From an uncultured Sedimentitalea sp. (GTDB lineage Bacteria > Pseudomonadota > Alphaproteobacteria > Rhodobacterales > Rhodobacteraceae): a stretch of 64,000 nucleotides of DNA. The notes under the pieces are model-generated. The model saw nothing but the letters and a program-made list of their open reading frames with translations, was not told the DNA's origin and did no database searches. Location: positions 1 through 64,000 of the forward strand of contig CANNGH010000011.1 in assembly GCA_947504115.1 (NCBI GenBank), read 5' to 3'. This document shows positions 45,662 through 56,055 of the stretch, piece by piece (the first letter of the stretch is position 1; the number at the start of each line of letters is the position of its first letter). A program made the position numbers and the translations under genes.

Positions 45662-47080
45662 TCAGGGCACCCGGTTCTGGATCAGCCCCACGATCCGCTT
45701 GATCACAGGATTATCAAACAGTCGGGGCGAGAAATAGGCCCCCGCGGCACGTTTGTTGATCTCGCCCAGCGTCGGATAGGGCGCGACCATCGCCGCGACC
45801 TGGCTCATCTTCAGGCGGTTCGCCAGAACAAGTGCCCAGAGGCCGATCAATTCGCCTGCCTCGGCACCGACGATGCCCACCCCGACCGGACGGCCCCTGA
45901 CCACCATCACCTTGATGAACCCGGTGGTCCGGCGTGTGGCGATGGCACGGTCGTTTTCGCCGTAGTCAAAGCGCACAATTTCCACCTTGTCGCCATGCGC
46001 CGCGCGCGCCTGTGTTTCGGTCATGCCGATCTGTGCAAGCTCCGGATCGGTATAGGTGACGCGCGGGATATGCGTGGCTTTCGCGCGCGACGGCAACGCG
46101 AACAGCATCGAGCGGATGACGATGTTCGCATGATACGCGGCGACATGGGTGAACTGCATGTCCCCGGCCACGTCACCGATGGCATAGATGCGCCGGTTGC
46201 TGGTGCGCAGGCGGTCATTCACCGCGATGCCGGTGCGGGTGATGTCGATCCCGGCCGCCGAAGGGTTCAGCCGGTCGATATTCGCCTTGCGCCCGACCGC
46301 CAGCAGCAGATGGCTGCCCGTGAACACGCGCCCGTCTTGCGTTTCGACCTCGATGGCCCCTGCCCTGCCGCGAATGTTGGCGGCCTTGGCGTTCTCAACA
46401 ATCTCGACCCCTTCGCTGCGTAACGTTTCAAGGACGACCGCCACAAGATCGGGATCATCCTTGCCCAACGCACGCTCGCCCTCGATCACGGTGACATCGC
46501 AGCCAAGGCGACGATGCGCCTGCGCCATCTCCATGCCGACGGGGCCGCCGCCGATGATCAGCAGATGATCCGGCTTTTCGCGCAGGTCGAACAGCGTTTC
46601 GTTGGTCAGATACGGCACCGAATCCAGCCCCGGTATCGGCGGTACGAGCGGGGATGAGCCGGTTGCGATGACGATGCGCCGGGCCGAGATGACGTGATCG
46701 CCCGCCTGCATCTCGGTCGGGGAAACGAACCGTCCGAAGGCGCGGATGACCCGGACGCCCAGATCCGCGAACCGCTCTTCGCTGTCCACCGGCGCGATTT
46801 CGGCGATGGCACCGGCGACATGCGCCATGACGGCGGCGTAATCGACCTGCGGCACCGCATTCGCCACCCCGAATTGCTCGGCGCTCGCCTGCGCATGAGC
46901 CGCCTTGGCGCTGGCGATCAGCGCCTTGGAGGGCACGCAACCGTAATTGAGACAATCGCCGCCCATGCGGTGCCCCTCCAGCAGGACGACATCGGCGCCC
47001 ATCTGCACCGCCCCCGCCGCAAGCGACAATCCCCCCGATCCGGCGCCGATGACCAGAATATCAGTCTTGATACGTTCCAT
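45662..47080 (-). CDS. FAD-dependent pyridine nucleotide-disulfide oxidoreductase (mercuric-reductase-like)
   Basis: The 472-residue protein has the FAD-binding GAGSGGLSLAAGAV at the start, the redox-active pair C43/C48 in GGDCLNYGCVPSKAL, the NAD-binding GGGPVGMEMAQAHRRLG and a late FAD contact (RIYAIGDVAGDMQFTHVAAY). It belongs to the lipoamide dehydrogenase/mercuric reductase group but lacks an N-terminal metal-binding domain and the terminal cysteine pair of MerA. It is followed by a sensor kinase and preceded, with a one-base gap, by the TVP38-type gene. Synteny of these two is common and suggests a paired membrane-flavin function. Confidence 0.85.
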   Translation of the reverse strand: MERIKTDILVIGAGSGGLSLAAGAVQMGADVVLLEGHRMGGDCLNYGCVPSKALIASAKAAHAQASAEQFGVANAVPQVDYAAVMAHVAGAIAEIAPVDSEERFADLGVRVIRAFGRFVSPTEMQAGDHVISARRIVIATGSSPLVPPIPGLDSVPYLTNETLFDLREKPDHLLIIGGGPVGMEMAQAHRRLGCDVTVIEGERALGKDDPDLVAVVLETLRSEGVEIVENAKAANIRGRAGAIEVETQDGRVFTGSHLLLAVGRKANIDRLNPSAAGIDITRTGIAVNDRLRTSNRRIYAIGDVAGDMQFTHVAAYHANIVIRSMLFALPSRAKATHIPRVTYTDPELAQIGMTETQARAAHGDKVEIVRFDYGENDRAIATRRTTGFIKVMVVRGRPVGVGIVGAEAGELIGLWALVLANRLKMSQVAAMVAPYPTLGEINKRAAGAYFSPRLFDNPVIKRIVGLIQNRVP

Positions 47081-47081
47081 C

Positions 47082-47813
47082 CTAGATCCCCGATTTGCCC
47101 CGCACCGCCCGCAGTACGATGGGCAATGCCGCCAGCGCGCACAAGCCCAGGATGGGGCCGATCACCTGCGGCTCCCACAACAGCGACAGGTCGGGTGTGT
47201 CGCCACGGTCGAACACATCGCCCAGACCCACGCCGATCGAGGTGAAGACGATTGCACCTGGCACTATGCCCAGCGCCGTCGTCCACAGAAAGCGCATGAA
47301 CCGCACGCCCACCAGTGCGGGCAACAGGTTGGCGATGAAGAACGGCACCGCCGGAATCAGCCGCAACAGCAACAGCACGCTGATCTCGTTCTCGCGCAGG
47401 CGGGTTTTCAGCCTCTTGATCGTGCCTTGCGACGCATCCAGACGTGCCGACAGCGTCGCGCCCAGCCCCAACCGCGCCGCCCAGAAGATCGCGCAGGCGC
47501 CGATGGTTGCCGACAGCACGTTCAGCACCGTGCCCGGCAGAAGGCCGAACAGAAAACCGCCCGTCACCGACGCCACTGCCGCGCCCGGCAGCGAAAAGGC
47601 GACGACGGCCACGTAAACCAGAACGAACAGGCCGACCAGAACCGCGAAATGCTGGTCGCGATAGATCAGCAGCGCCTCGCGGTTGGCGCGCAGGGTTTCG
47701 AAACTCAGGTAATCCCGCAGGGCAAATGCGCCGATAGCGGCGACAGCGACAATCACCAGCAACGGCAGATGCCGGACAAATCCGGTTTTCGAGGTCTGCG
47801 ACGTGCCGGCCAT
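47082..47813 (-). CDS. TVP38/TMEM64 family (DedA-like) membrane protein
   Basis: The 243-residue protein has about six helices and the SNARE-associated/DedA motif in VAFSLPGAAVASVTGGFLFG, LLRLIPAVPFFIANLLPALV and RFLWTTALGIVPGAIVFTSI. The ATG at 47813 has AGGAGAG upstream; the frame extends further but upstream codons do not look membrane-like. These proteins are lipid scramblase-like or small-molecule transporters. It is one base from the flavoprotein gene, so they are co-transcribed. Confidence 0.85.
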   Translation of the reverse strand: MAGTSQTSKTGFVRHLPLLVIVAVAAIGAFALRDYLSFETLRANREALLIYRDQHFAVLVGLFVLVYVAVVAFSLPGAAVASVTGGFLFGLLPGTVLNVLSATIGACAIFWAARLGLGATLSARLDASQGTIKRLKTRLRENEISVLLLLRLIPAVPFFIANLLPALVGVRFMRFLWTTALGIVPGAIVFTSIGVGLGDVFDRGDTPDLSLLWEPQVIGPILGLCALAALPIVLRAVRGKSGI

Positions 47814-48096
47814 ATTGCTCTCCTGCCCCGAATTGTGCTCTGGCCAACATGCCCACAACCGCCAGCAAGGGACAGGCCGTTCACGCGGCCTTGATGCGGG
47901 CAGGCGATTTCGTGAGGATCCCACCGCGAACCCGGCGCGCGGCGAGGATCGCGCGCGGGAAATGTTGCGACGGACGCCGGATTTGCGCACCTCGGGGTTT
48001 GACTTGGCGGTCGCGTCCGCTTAAAGGACGGGCCTTGTCAACGATAACGGGGGGCGAATCCGCGCCGCACCCGACCGAATTACTGGAGACGGAGCG

Positions 48097-48231
48097 ATGA
48101 AACGCACCTTTCAACCCTCGAACCTGGTTCGCAAGCGTCGCCACGGGTTCCGCGCCCGCATGGCAACCAAGGCAGGCCGCAAGATCCTGAACGCGCGCCG
48201 CGCCCGCGGCCGCAAGGAACTGAGCGCCTAA
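48097..48231 (+). CDS. rpmH: 50S ribosomal protein L34
   Basis: The 44-residue protein begins [20 protein letters not shown] and ends [11 protein letters not shown], a full L34 sequence. GGAG precedes the ATG. It is the first gene of rpmH-rnpA-yidD, the conserved order in bacterial chromosomes; the usual partner yidC does not follow here. Confidence 0.98.
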   Translation: MKRTFQPSNLVRKRRHGFRARMATKAGRKILNARRARGRKELSA

Positions 48232-48253
48232 AAGCCTCTCGGGCGCGACAGAC

Positions 48254-48670
48254 ATGACACCGCCGGACGACCCCCAGGACGGCACCGCCGCCCAAGGGTC
48301 GGAGTCTCCGGCGGTTTCCGTGCGTCCGCTTGAAACCCTGACCAAACGCGCCGATTTCCTGCGCGCCGCCCGTGCCCGCCGTCAGGGAACAGCCGGAATG
48401 ATGGTGCAGGCCCGCCAACGCGGCGATGATGCGGGGGGCGGCATCCGTGTCGGCTTCACCTGCTCGAAAAAGGTCGGCAACGCCGTGGCCCGCAATCGCG
48501 CCAAGCGCCGCCTGCGCGAGGTGGCGCGCATCGTCCTGCCCGAACTCGGACGCTCCGGCTGGGATTACGTGCTGATCGGCCGCCCCGAGGTGACGGCAAC
48601 GCGCCCGTTCGACGCGCTGCAGGACGATCTGCGTTACGCGCTGCGCAAATTGCACCGCGACCGCGCATGA
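48254..48670 (+). CDS. rnpA: Ribonuclease P protein component
   Basis: The 138-residue protein contains the RnpA signature [20 protein letters not shown] (RNP motif) followed by [12 protein letters not shown] and a closing [12 protein letters not shown] helix. Its N-terminus is extended by about 25 residues (start [14 protein letters not shown]) before the [15 protein letters not shown] block; a later start is possible. It assists the RNase P RNA in maturing tRNA 5' ends. It overlaps yidD by four bases. Confidence 0.95.
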   Translation: MTPPDDPQDGTAAQGSESPAVSVRPLETLTKRADFLRAARARRQGTAGMMVQARQRGDDAGGGIRVGFTCSKKVGNAVARNRAKRRLREVARIVLPELGRSGWDYVLIGRPEVTATRPFDALQDDLRYALRKLHRDRA

Positions 48671-48897
48671 CCCTGTTCGCCCGCCTTCTGTCGCTGCCGG
48701 TTCACGCCTATCGCCTGATCTTTTCGCCGTGGGTTGGATTCAACTGCCGCTATCAGCCCACGTGCAGCGCCTATGCGCTGGAGGCTTTGGAAAAACACGG
48801 CGCGCTGAAAGGCGGCTGGCTGGCCCTGCGCCGCATCGGTCGCTGCCACCCCTTCGGCGGCTCGGGTTACGATCCCGTGCCGGACCGCGAGGGTTAG
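48667..48897 (+). CDS. yidD: Membrane protein insertion efficiency factor
   Basis: The 76-residue protein has the complete YidD pattern: [37 protein letters not shown] and [15 protein letters not shown]. The amphipathic N-terminus attaches to the membrane, and it aids YidC-dependent insertion. The start overlaps rnpA. It is 85 bases before the glutathione transferase gene. Confidence 0.95.
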   Translation: MTLFARLLSLPVHAYRLIFSPWVGFNCRYQPTCSAYALEALEKHGALKGGWLALRRIGRCHPFGGSGYDPVPDREG

Positions 48898-48981
48898 CGC
48901 GCCACGTACCTCATTCAACCCGTGCAAGATCGTATTGCCTAGCCTAGATAAAGGCGACGCGAACATGAAAGGACAAGGCTG

Positions 48982-49860
48982 ATGACCGATCAAACCGAAT
49001 ACACGCCACCCAGGGTCTGGAAATGGGATCGCGATTCGGGGGGGCGCTTTGCCAGCACCAACCGCCCCATTGCCGGTCCCACCCATGACAAGGAATTGCC
49101 CGTCGGCAAACACCCGTTCCAGCTATATTCGCTGGCAACGCCCAACGGGGTCAAGGTGACGGTGATGTTCGAGGAGCTTCTGCAAAAGGGTCACCAGCAC
49201 GCGGAATACGATGCGTGGCTGATCGACATCGGCGAAGGCGATCAGTTCTCCAGCGGCTTTGTCGCGGTCAATCCGAATTCCAAGATTCCCGCGCTGATGG
49301 ATCACTCGACCCAGCCACCGACCCGCGTTTTTGAATCGGGTGCGATCCTGCTCTACCTGGCCGAGAAATTCGGCGCGTTCCTGCCCGAAGATCCGCGCGC
49401 ACGCCCCGAATGCCTGTCCTGGCTGTTCTGGCAGATGGGTAGCGCGCCGTTCCTGGGTGGCGGGTTCGGTCATTTCTACGCCTACGCGCCGGAAAAGCTG
49501 GAATATCCGATCAATCGTTACGCGATGGAGGTCAAACGCCAGCTCCACGTTCTGGATCGCCATCTGGCGGAAAACGACTATCTCGCCGGGTCCGACTATA
49601 CCATCGCCGACATCGCGAACTGGCCTTGGTATGGCCAGCTTGTGCTGGGGCGTCTCTACGATGCCGCGACATTTCTTGACGTCGAAAGCTATGGGAACGT
49701 GATGCGGTGGGCACGTCAGATCGACGACCGCCCCGCGGTTCAGCGCGGCCGCATGGTCAATCGCAGCTTTGGTGAGCCGGAAATGCAGTTGCACGAACGC
49801 CACCACGCCTCGGATTTCGACACGCGGACCCAGGACAAGATCGGCGATCAGGGCGCCTGA
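48982..49860 (+). CDS. yghU: Glutathione transferase-family disulfide-bond oxidoreductase (YghU-like)
   Basis: The 292-residue protein has a nu-class GST layout: an N-terminal extension (YTPPRVWKWDRDSGGRFAST, NRPIAGPTHDKELPVGKHPF), a thioredoxin fold (LYSLATPNGVKVTVMFEELL, NPNSKIPALMDHST, ESGAILLYLAEKFGAFLP) and a helical C-terminal domain with FGHFYAYAPEKLEYPINRY and DYTIADIANWPWYGQ. YghU binds two glutathiones and reduces disulfides. The N-terminal extension is as long as in E. coli YghU. Confidence 0.92.
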   Translation: MTDQTEYTPPRVWKWDRDSGGRFASTNRPIAGPTHDKELPVGKHPFQLYSLATPNGVKVTVMFEELLQKGHQHAEYDAWLIDIGEGDQFSSGFVAVNPNSKIPALMDHSTQPPTRVFESGAILLYLAEKFGAFLPEDPRARPECLSWLFWQMGSAPFLGGGFGHFYAYAPEKLEYPINRYAMEVKRQLHVLDRHLAENDYLAGSDYTIADIANWPWYGQLVLGRLYDAATFLDVESYGNVMRWARQIDDRPAVQRGRMVNRSFGEPEMQLHERHHASDFDTRTQDKIGDQGA

Positions 49861-50119
49861 GCCTGAAGGATCAAAATCCCGCCGGAGCCGTTGCCACGTT
49901 TCCAGCCACAGACCACCGCTATATTATAGCTGTGCGACGTGATTATAGCCGTGCGACGTGGCCTCGGTGCCGTGCGGCGCAAGACCAATCACGACCCTAC
50001 TCTCCCGGAGGCGGGTCGGAATTTTCTATAGCAATTCCATCTCTTACGACCCAAGAGGAAATCGAAATGGCCAATGAGTCCCGGGTCAGACACCCCGCCG
50101 CAAGGCGAAGATACCGCGC
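49861..50119. other. Spacer with a 19-bp tandem repeat before the MFS gene
   Basis: Two tandem 19-bp units ATTATAGC(T/C)GTGCGACGTG lie at 49923-49941 and 49942-49960 with one mismatch. They may be operator sites for a regulator of the exporter gene. A short frame at 50066-50122 (MANESRVRHPAARRRYRA) ends at the exporter start and could be a leader peptide, but it lacks support. Confidence 0.4.
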
Positions 50120-51328
50120 ATGACCATTCCGGCCCACACCCGGACGCATCGCGGCCCGCCGCATATTGCGACGCTGATCCTGATGTCGGGGCTGGCGGCG
50201 CTGGTGATGAACATATTCCTGCCCAGCCTGCCGCGCATGGCGACGTATTACGACGCGGATTACGCGCTGATCCAGCTTTCGGTGGCACTCTATCTCGGGG
50301 CCAGCGGCGTGTTGCAGATCTTCATCGGGCCGCTGGCCGACAAGATGGGCCGCCGTCCGGTCACGCTGGTGGGGGTGGGCCTCTTCATGCTGGCCACGCT
50401 CGGCTGCCTGTTCGCGCCCACGGTCGAGATCTTCCTGTTCTTCCGCATCACGCAAGCCGTCGTCGTGGTGTGCCAGGTGCTGGGCCGCGCCGTGGTGCGC
50501 GACATTTACCCCGAGGACAGGGCCGCCAGCATGCTGGGCTATGTCACCATGGGCATCGCCGTGATTCCGATGATGGCCCCGGCCCTTGGCGGCGCGCTGG
50601 ACGAGATGTTCGACTGGCAGGCCAGTTTCTGGCTGCAATTCATCCTTGGCGGACTGACGCTGCTGCTGGTCTGGTTCGACATGGGCGAGACCGGTCAGGC
50701 AAGCGGCAAAAGCCTGATCGCGCAGTTCGGTGAATACCCCGAATTGCTGTGCAGCCCGCGCTTCTGGGGCTATTCGCTGGCGGTCGCGGCCTCGTCAGGG
50801 GCGTTCTTTTCGTTTCTGGGCGGCGCGCCGTTCGTCGGCAGCGTCGTGTTCTCGTTGACGCCGACCGAGCTTGGCTTTTATTTCGGCGCGCCCGCGATCG
50901 GGTATTTCACCGGCAATTTTCTGACCGGACGCTATGCGGTGCGGGTAGGCATCAACCGGATGGTCCTGATCGGGGCACTGGTCGTGGCGTTCGGCATGGC
51001 GCTCGCGCTCATCCTGTTTGCGGTGGGTTTAGGCAGCGCGCCGGTATTCTTCGGCTGCATGATCTTCGTCGGGCTGGGCAACGGCACCGCCATCCCGAAC
51101 GGCACCGCCGGCATGCTGTCGGTGCGCCCGCATCTGGCCGCCACCGCCTCGGGACTGGGCGGGGCGATCATGCTGGGCGGTGGCGCGGCGCTGAGTGCGC
51201 TGGCCGGCGCATTGCTGTCGCCGGAAACCGGTGCCTGGCCGCTGATGTGGCTGATGCTGGCAACCTCGGTCCTGTCGCTGCTGGCCATCGGCGTGGTGAT
51301 CGCGCGCGAATGGCAGTTGCGCCTGTAA
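50120..51328 (+). CDS. MFS drug/small-molecule exporter (Bcr/CflA type)
   Basis: The 402-residue protein has twelve helices and the Bcr/CflA signatures: MNIFLPSLPRMATYYDADYA, the motif-A loop GPLADKMGRRPVTLVGVG between helices 2 and 3, RITQAVVVVCQVLGRAVVRD, YPEDRAASMLGYVTMGIAVI and PMMAPALGGALDEMFDWQA. It probably exports antibiotics or sulfonamide-like compounds with protons. The gene is followed after 65 bases by the ScfR-type regulator. Confidence 0.9.
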   Translation: MTIPAHTRTHRGPPHIATLILMSGLAALVMNIFLPSLPRMATYYDADYALIQLSVALYLGASGVLQIFIGPLADKMGRRPVTLVGVGLFMLATLGCLFAPTVEIFLFFRITQAVVVVCQVLGRAVVRDIYPEDRAASMLGYVTMGIAVIPMMAPALGGALDEMFDWQASFWLQFILGGLTLLLVWFDMGETGQASGKSLIAQFGEYPELLCSPRFWGYSLAVAASSGAFFSFLGGAPFVGSVVFSLTPTELGFYFGAPAIGYFTGNFLTGRYAVRVGINRMVLIGALVVAFGMALALILFAVGLGSAPVFFGCMIFVGLGNGTAIPNGTAGMLSVRPHLAATASGLGGAIMLGGGAALSALAGALLSPETGAWPLMWLMLATSVLSLLAIGVVIAREWQLRL

Positions 51329-51346
51329 CGCCGCTTGCGGACGGAG

Positions 51347-51386
51347 CTTTGCAAATATACCCTGCGCCGGCGGGAAATTTGCAAAG
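51347..51386. promoter_or_regulatory. TTTGCAAA inverted-repeat operator of the ScfR-type gene
   Basis: CTTTGCAAAT (51347-51356) and ATTTGCAAAG (51377-51386) form a perfect 10-bp inverted repeat eight bases before the regulator start. The TTTGCAAA core is the recognition sequence known for RamB, a member of the same family. Autorepression is the simple reading. Confidence 0.65.
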
Positions 51387-51393
51387 GTGCCGC

Positions 51394-52788
51394 ATGGCGA
51401 TCCAGAAACTCTATGCCGGGGCCAAGCTGCGGGAAATCCGCACCCGGCTCGCGCTGACGCAAAAGGACTTTGCCGCCAAGCTGGGCGTGTCCCTGCCCTA
51501 TCTCAACCAGATGGAGAACAACAACCGTCCGGTCAGCACCACGGTCATTCTGGCGCTGGCACAGGAATTCGGGCTGGACGTGACCGAATTGTCCACCGGC
51601 GACAGCGAACGCATGGTCAGCGACCTGCGCGAGGCGCTCGCCGATCCGGTCTTTGCCGACACCGAGCCGCCCTTGGCCGATCTGCGGCTGGCCGCCTCGA
51701 ACGCGCCGACGCTGGCGCGCGCCTTTATCGAGTTGCACCGCGCCTATCGCCAGACCCATGAACGCCTTGCGTCACTGGACGAGGCATTGGGGCGCGAGGA
51801 CACCCGTCTGCAGCCCAGCCCCTGGGACGAGGTGCGCGATTTCTTTCACTATTGCGACAATTACATCGACGCGGTGGACCGCGCCGCCGAACGCTTTGCC
51901 GAACGCGCCGGACCGGATATCCGCGCCGGCACCCTGCGCCATCTGGCGGCGCGTGGCGTGACCGTGACATTTGCCGAAATGGACCTGCTGCGCAGCCATG
52001 ACGCCGAAACCGGCACCCTGCGCCTGTCGGCGCGTGCCGCACCGGCGACGCAATTGTTCCAGCTGTTGCTGCAGACCGCGCTGCTGGATCAGGACAAACT
52101 GCTGGAGGCGACGCTGGATTTCGCCCGCTTCCAGAGCGATGCGGCCCGCGCCATCGCCAAGATCGGGCTGGCCAATTACTTTGCCGGGGCCGCGATGATG
52201 CCCTATGGCGCGTTCCTGACGGCGGCGCAAGGGTGCCGTCACGATCTGGAGGTGCTCGCCACGCGGTTCAGCGCCTCGATCGAACAGGTGGCGCATCGCC
52301 TGTCCACGATGCAGCGGCCCGGCGCCAAGGGCATCCCGTTCTTTTTCGTGCGCGTCGATCAGGCCGGCACGATCACCAAACGCCACAGCGCCACACGGCT
52401 GCAATTCGCCCGCTTCGGCGGGGCCTGCCCCTTGTGGAATGTCCACCGCGCATTCGAGACTCCGGGACAGTTCCTGCGGCAACTGGCCGAAACGCCGGAC
52501 GGGGTGAGATACATCAATCTGGCGCGCGACGTGTCCAAACCGGGTGGCGCATGGGGTGCACCGGTGCGCCGCTATGCGATCACGCTGGGATGCGAATTGC
52601 GCCATGCGCGGTCACTGGTCTACGCCGACGATCTGGACCTGACCAACACCGCCGCGTTCGAACCCATCGGCATCTCCTGCCGCATCTGCGAGCGCAAGAC
52701 CTGCCACCAGCGCTCGGTTCCGCCATTGGAACGGCGACTGTCCATCGACACCGACGAACGCGGGGTGCTGCCTTACCGGGTCGAGTGA
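51394..52788 (+). CDS. ScfR/RamB-type regulator (XRE domain, IrrE-like and DUF2083)
   Basis: The 464-residue protein has an N-terminal XRE helix-turn-helix (AKLREIRTRLALTQKDFAAK, LGVSLPYLNQMENNNRPVST), a long helical linker, the ImmA/IrrE-related region (RGVTVTFAEMDLLRSHDAET) and a DUF2083 C-terminus with a cysteine cluster (GISCRICERKTCHQRSVPPL). Proteins of this build sense short-chain acyl-CoA and control propionate/acetate metabolism. In the IrrE region the zinc HExxH motif is absent, so no protease is expected. The TTTGCAAA palindrome before the gene supports autoregulation. Confidence 0.88.
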   Translation: MAIQKLYAGAKLREIRTRLALTQKDFAAKLGVSLPYLNQMENNNRPVSTTVILALAQEFGLDVTELSTGDSERMVSDLREALADPVFADTEPPLADLRLAASNAPTLARAFIELHRAYRQTHERLASLDEALGREDTRLQPSPWDEVRDFFHYCDNYIDAVDRAAERFAERAGPDIRAGTLRHLAARGVTVTFAEMDLLRSHDAETGTLRLSARAAPATQLFQLLLQTALLDQDKLLEATLDFARFQSDAARAIAKIGLANYFAGAAMMPYGAFLTAAQGCRHDLEVLATRFSASIEQVAHRLSTMQRPGAKGIPFFFVRVDQAGTITKRHSATRLQFARFGGACPLWNVHRAFETPGQFLRQLAETPDGVRYINLARDVSKPGGAWGAPVRRYAITLGCELRHARSLVYADDLDLTNTAAFEPIGISCRICERKTCHQRSVPPLERRLSIDTDERGVLPYRVE

Positions 52789-52795
52789 CCGCCGC

Positions 52796-54469
52796 CTAGC
52801 GCTGCGCCACCTGCCACGCGGGATTGATCCAGGGCTCGTCGTTGGCGCGCGCCAGCGGAGTGCGCTCCAGCAGGTGATCCGACATCTTCTCACCCACCAT
52901 GATCGACGGCGCGTTCAGGTTGCCGTTGGTGATGCGCGGAAAGATCGAACTGTCGGCCACGCGCAGCCCCTCGACCCCGATCACCCTGCCTTGCGGATCG
53001 ACAACCGCACCGGGATCGTCGGCGCGCCCCATCCGGCAGGTCCCGCAGGGGTGATAGGCGCTTTCGACGTTATCGGCCAGCCACGCGTCCAGTTCCGCAT
53101 CCGATTGCAGCGCCTCACCCGGCTGGATCTCGTGCTTGACGAACGGGGCGAAGGCCGGTTGAGCGAAAATCTCGCGCGTCAGGCGGATGCAGGTGCGGAA
53201 ATCCTCCCAATCCTGCGGGTCGGACATATAGTTGAAACGGATCACCGGCGCGGCCTCGGGCGCGGCGCTGCGCAATGTGACGCTGCCCCGGCTGGCCGAG
53301 CGCATCGGCCCGACATGGGCCTGGAACCCGTGCCCCTCGGCGGCGGCCTGCCCGTCATAGCGCACGGCCATGGGCAGGAAATGATACTGGATGTCGGGAT
53401 ACTTCACGCCCGCGCGGGAGCGCACGAAAGCCGCGCTTTCGAACTGGTTGGACGCCCCCAACCCGGTCTTGCCGACCAGCCATTGCGCTCCGACCCACGC
53501 CTTGCCCCAGATGTTCCAATGCTTGAACAGCGTGATCGGCTGGCTGGCCGCCATCTGGATGTAGATTTCCAGATGGTCCTGCAGGTTCGCACCCACGCCG
53601 GGGCGGTCGGCGCGCACCTCGATCCCGTGCTCGCGCAGATGCGCGGCAGGGCCGATGCCCGACAGCATCAGCAGCTTGGGCGAGTTGATCGAGGACGCCG
53701 CCAGCACCACTTCGCGCCGCGCGCGCACGATCTGTCGCTTGCCCTTGCGCTCGATCTCGACGCCGGTGGCGCGTCCCTCCTCGAACACCACCCGGCAGGC
53801 CAATCCCCGCACCAGATTGCAATTGTCACGCTTCAGCGCCGGGCGCAGATAAGCATTGGCCGCCGACCAGCGCCGCCCCTGCCAGACGGTCTGCTCCATC
53901 GGGCCAAAACCTTCCTGCTGCTCGCCGTTGTAATCGTCGGTCACCGGATACCCGGCCTGTTTTCCGGCATCGACAAAGGCCGCGTAAAGCGGGTTCTGAC
54001 GCGGCCCGCGTGTGACTCGCGTCGGCCCGCTGTCGCCGCGCCATTCGGGCGCGCCACCGTGACCGCCATCATGCCAGGATTCCATGCGTTTGAAATAGGG
54101 CAGCACGTCGGCAAAGGCCCAACCGGTCGCCCCGACGCTTTCCCAATGGTCGAAATCCAGCGCGTGGCCGCGCACATAGACCATGCCGTTGATGCTGGAC
54201 GACCCGCCGATGACCTTGCCTCGCGGGCAGACAAGACGGCGATCGTTCAGATGCGGCTCGGGTTCGGTTTTGTAGCCCCAGTCATAGCGCGGCATGTTCA
54301 TCGGATAGCTGAGCGCGGCGGGCATCTGGATGAACGGCCCGATATCGCTGCCGCCATGCTCGATCACCAACACCGACGCTCCCGCCTCGGACAGGCGATA
54401 GGCCATGGCGCAACCGGCGCTGCCTGCGCCGACGATGACGAAATCGGCGATCATGGTGCCATTGCTCAT
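52796..54469 (-). CDS. betA: Choline dehydrogenase (GMC oxidoreductase)
   Basis: The 557-residue flavoprotein opens with [20 protein letters not shown] (FAD), continues with [20 protein letters not shown] and a C-terminal [20 protein letters not shown] holding the active-site histidine, then [20 protein letters not shown]. It oxidises choline to betaine aldehyde on the way to glycine betaine. It is last of the betI-betC-betA order on the minus strand, 77 bases after betC; betB is not in this window. Confidence 0.93.
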   Translation of the reverse strand: MSNGTMIADFVIVGAGSAGCAMAYRLSEAGASVLVIEHGGSDIGPFIQMPAALSYPMNMPRYDWGYKTEPEPHLNDRRLVCPRGKVIGGSSSINGMVYVRGHALDFDHWESVGATGWAFADVLPYFKRMESWHDGGHGGAPEWRGDSGPTRVTRGPRQNPLYAAFVDAGKQAGYPVTDDYNGEQQEGFGPMEQTVWQGRRWSAANAYLRPALKRDNCNLVRGLACRVVFEEGRATGVEIERKGKRQIVRARREVVLAASSINSPKLLMLSGIGPAAHLREHGIEVRADRPGVGANLQDHLEIYIQMAASQPITLFKHWNIWGKAWVGAQWLVGKTGLGASNQFESAAFVRSRAGVKYPDIQYHFLPMAVRYDGQAAAEGHGFQAHVGPMRSASRGSVTLRSAAPEAAPVIRFNYMSDPQDWEDFRTCIRLTREIFAQPAFAPFVKHEIQPGEALQSDAELDAWLADNVESAYHPCGTCRMGRADDPGAVVDPQGRVIGVEGLRVADSSIFPRITNGNLNAPSIMVGEKMSDHLLERTPLARANDEPWINPAWQVAQR

Positions 54470-54546
54470 GCCGTCGCCCCGGATTGCAGAGGGTGCGCCG
54501 GACTCTTCATGCCTCCGGCGGGGATATGTGCAGCCAGAAGAAGCAT

Positions 54547-56055
54547 CTATTCTCCTCTCGGGAATCGTTGTGCGGTTTCAAGGATGTTCAGATCCATGTG
54601 GTTGCGCATGTAGCGGTCGGACGCCTTTTGCAGCGGCTGATAATCCCACGGATAATAGCCGCCCTTGCGCAGCGCCTCGTAAACCACCCAGCGGCGCGCC
54701 TGGCTGGCGCGCACATCAGCATCGAACCGGGCCAGATCCCAGCGACGGTCTGCCTTGGCGCGCAGGGCGGCCAGCGTGTCTGCATGGGCGGGATCGGTGG
54801 CGAGGTTGGTCAACTCGTCCGGGTCGGTTTCAAGGTCGAAAAGCTGGTCGGGGTCCAGCGCGCAGCGGATGTATTTCCAGCGCCCGTCCCGCAGGCAGAC
54901 CAGCGGCGCATCGGACCCTTCGGCGGCGTATTCCATCGCCACCGGGTCGGTTCGTGCGCCGCCATTGGCCAGAGCGGTCAGATCCTGCCCGTCGGTCCAG
55001 GGTTCGGTCTCGGTCAGGTCGATACCCGCCAGCGCGGCCAGCGTCGGGGTCACGTCGAGCGTCGAAACCGGCGTGTCAATGCGGCCCGCTTGCAGGCTCG
55101 GCGCGCTGATCATCAGCGGCACGCGCGCTGAACCTTCGAAGAAGGACATCTTGAACCACAACCCGCGCTCGCCCAGCATGTCGCCGTGGTCGGAAAGGAA
55201 GACCACGATCGCCTCTTGCCGCGTGTCGTCGAGCACCCGGAGGATCTCGCCGATATGCGCGTCGAGATAGGAGATATTGGCGAAATAGGCACGGCGCGCG
55301 CGGGCGATATCGGTGTCGGTTATGTCGTAGCTGCGCCAGTCATTCGCATCGAACAGACGCTTGGAATGCTTGTCCTGATCGTCATAGGGGATCGCCGGAA
55401 CATGCGGCGCGAGGTGGGCGCAATCCTCGTAGAGATCCCAGTATCTGCGCCGCGCGACATAGGGATCATGCGGATGGGTGAAGCTGACCGTGAGGCACCA
55501 CGGGCGCGGATCATGGTCGCGCGCCAGATCGTAGAGTTTGGCGCGGGCGTGATAGGCGACCTCGTCGTCGTATTCCATCTGGTTGGTGATCTCGGCCACG
55601 CCTGCACCGGTGACGGAACCGAGATTGTGATACCACCAGTCGATGCGCTGCCCCGGCTTGCGGTAATCGGGGGTCCAGCCGAAATCGGCGGGGTAGATAT
55701 CGGTGGTCATCCGATCCTCGAACCCGTGCAACTGGTCGGGGCCGACGAAATGCATCTTGCCCGAAAGGCAGGTGTAATAGCCCGCGCGGCGCAGGTGGTG
55801 GGCATAGGTCGGGATGTCGCTGCGGAACTCGGCGGCATTGTCGTAGACACCGGTGCGCGAGGGCAATTGCCCGGACATGAAGCTGGCCCGCCCCGGCGCG
55901 CAAAGCGGGCTGGCGGTATAGACGTTGGCGAAGCGCGCGCTGCGGTCCGCCAGGGCGCGCAGGTTCGGCGCGTGCAGCCAATCGGCGGGGCCGTCGGGAA
56001 ACAGCGTACCGTTCAACTGGTCCACCATCAGGATCAGGATGTTGGGCGTCGTCAT
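54547..56055 (-). CDS. betC: Choline-sulfatase
   Basis: The 502-residue sulfatase starts at ATG 56055 ([20 protein letters not shown]), overlapping the betI stop in an ATGA. It has the formylglycine site in [19 protein letters not shown] (C-x-P-x-R, residue 54 region), metal ligands in [17 protein letters not shown] and the [16 protein letters not shown] block. It cleaves choline-O-sulfate to choline, which betA then oxidises, providing an osmoprotectant. The upstream frame to 56256 belongs to betI DNA. Confidence 0.93.
   Translation of the reverse strand: MTTPNILILMVDQLNGTLFPDGPADWLHAPNLRALADRSARFANVYTASPLCAPGRASFMSGQLPSRTGVYDNAAEFRSDIPTYAHHLRRAGYYTCLSGKMHFVGPDQLHGFEDRMTTDIYPADFGWTPDYRKPGQRIDWWYHNLGSVTGAGVAEITNQMEYDDEVAYHARAKLYDLARDHDPRPWCLTVSFTHPHDPYVARRRYWDLYEDCAHLAPHVPAIPYDDQDKHSKRLFDANDWRSYDITDTDIARARRAYFANISYLDAHIGEILRVLDDTRQEAIVVFLSDHGDMLGERGLWFKMSFFEGSARVPLMISAPSLQAGRIDTPVSTLDVTPTLAALAGIDLTETEPWTDGQDLTALANGGARTDPVAMEYAAEGSDAPLVCLRDGRWKYIRCALDPDQLFDLETDPDELTNLATDPAHADTLAALRAKADRRWDLARFDADVRASQARRWVVYEALRKGGYYPWDYQPLQKASDRYMRNHMDLNILETAQRFPRGE

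Noticed and set aside
50066-50122. Possible leader peptide before the MFS exporter
   Set aside because: An 18-codon frame without a clear attenuator hairpin or conserved sequence; mentioned only in the spacer entry.
52874-54613. 579-residue plus-strand open frame opposite betA
   Set aside because: Antisense of the complete GMC oxidoreductase; composition is typical of a GC-rich shadow frame.
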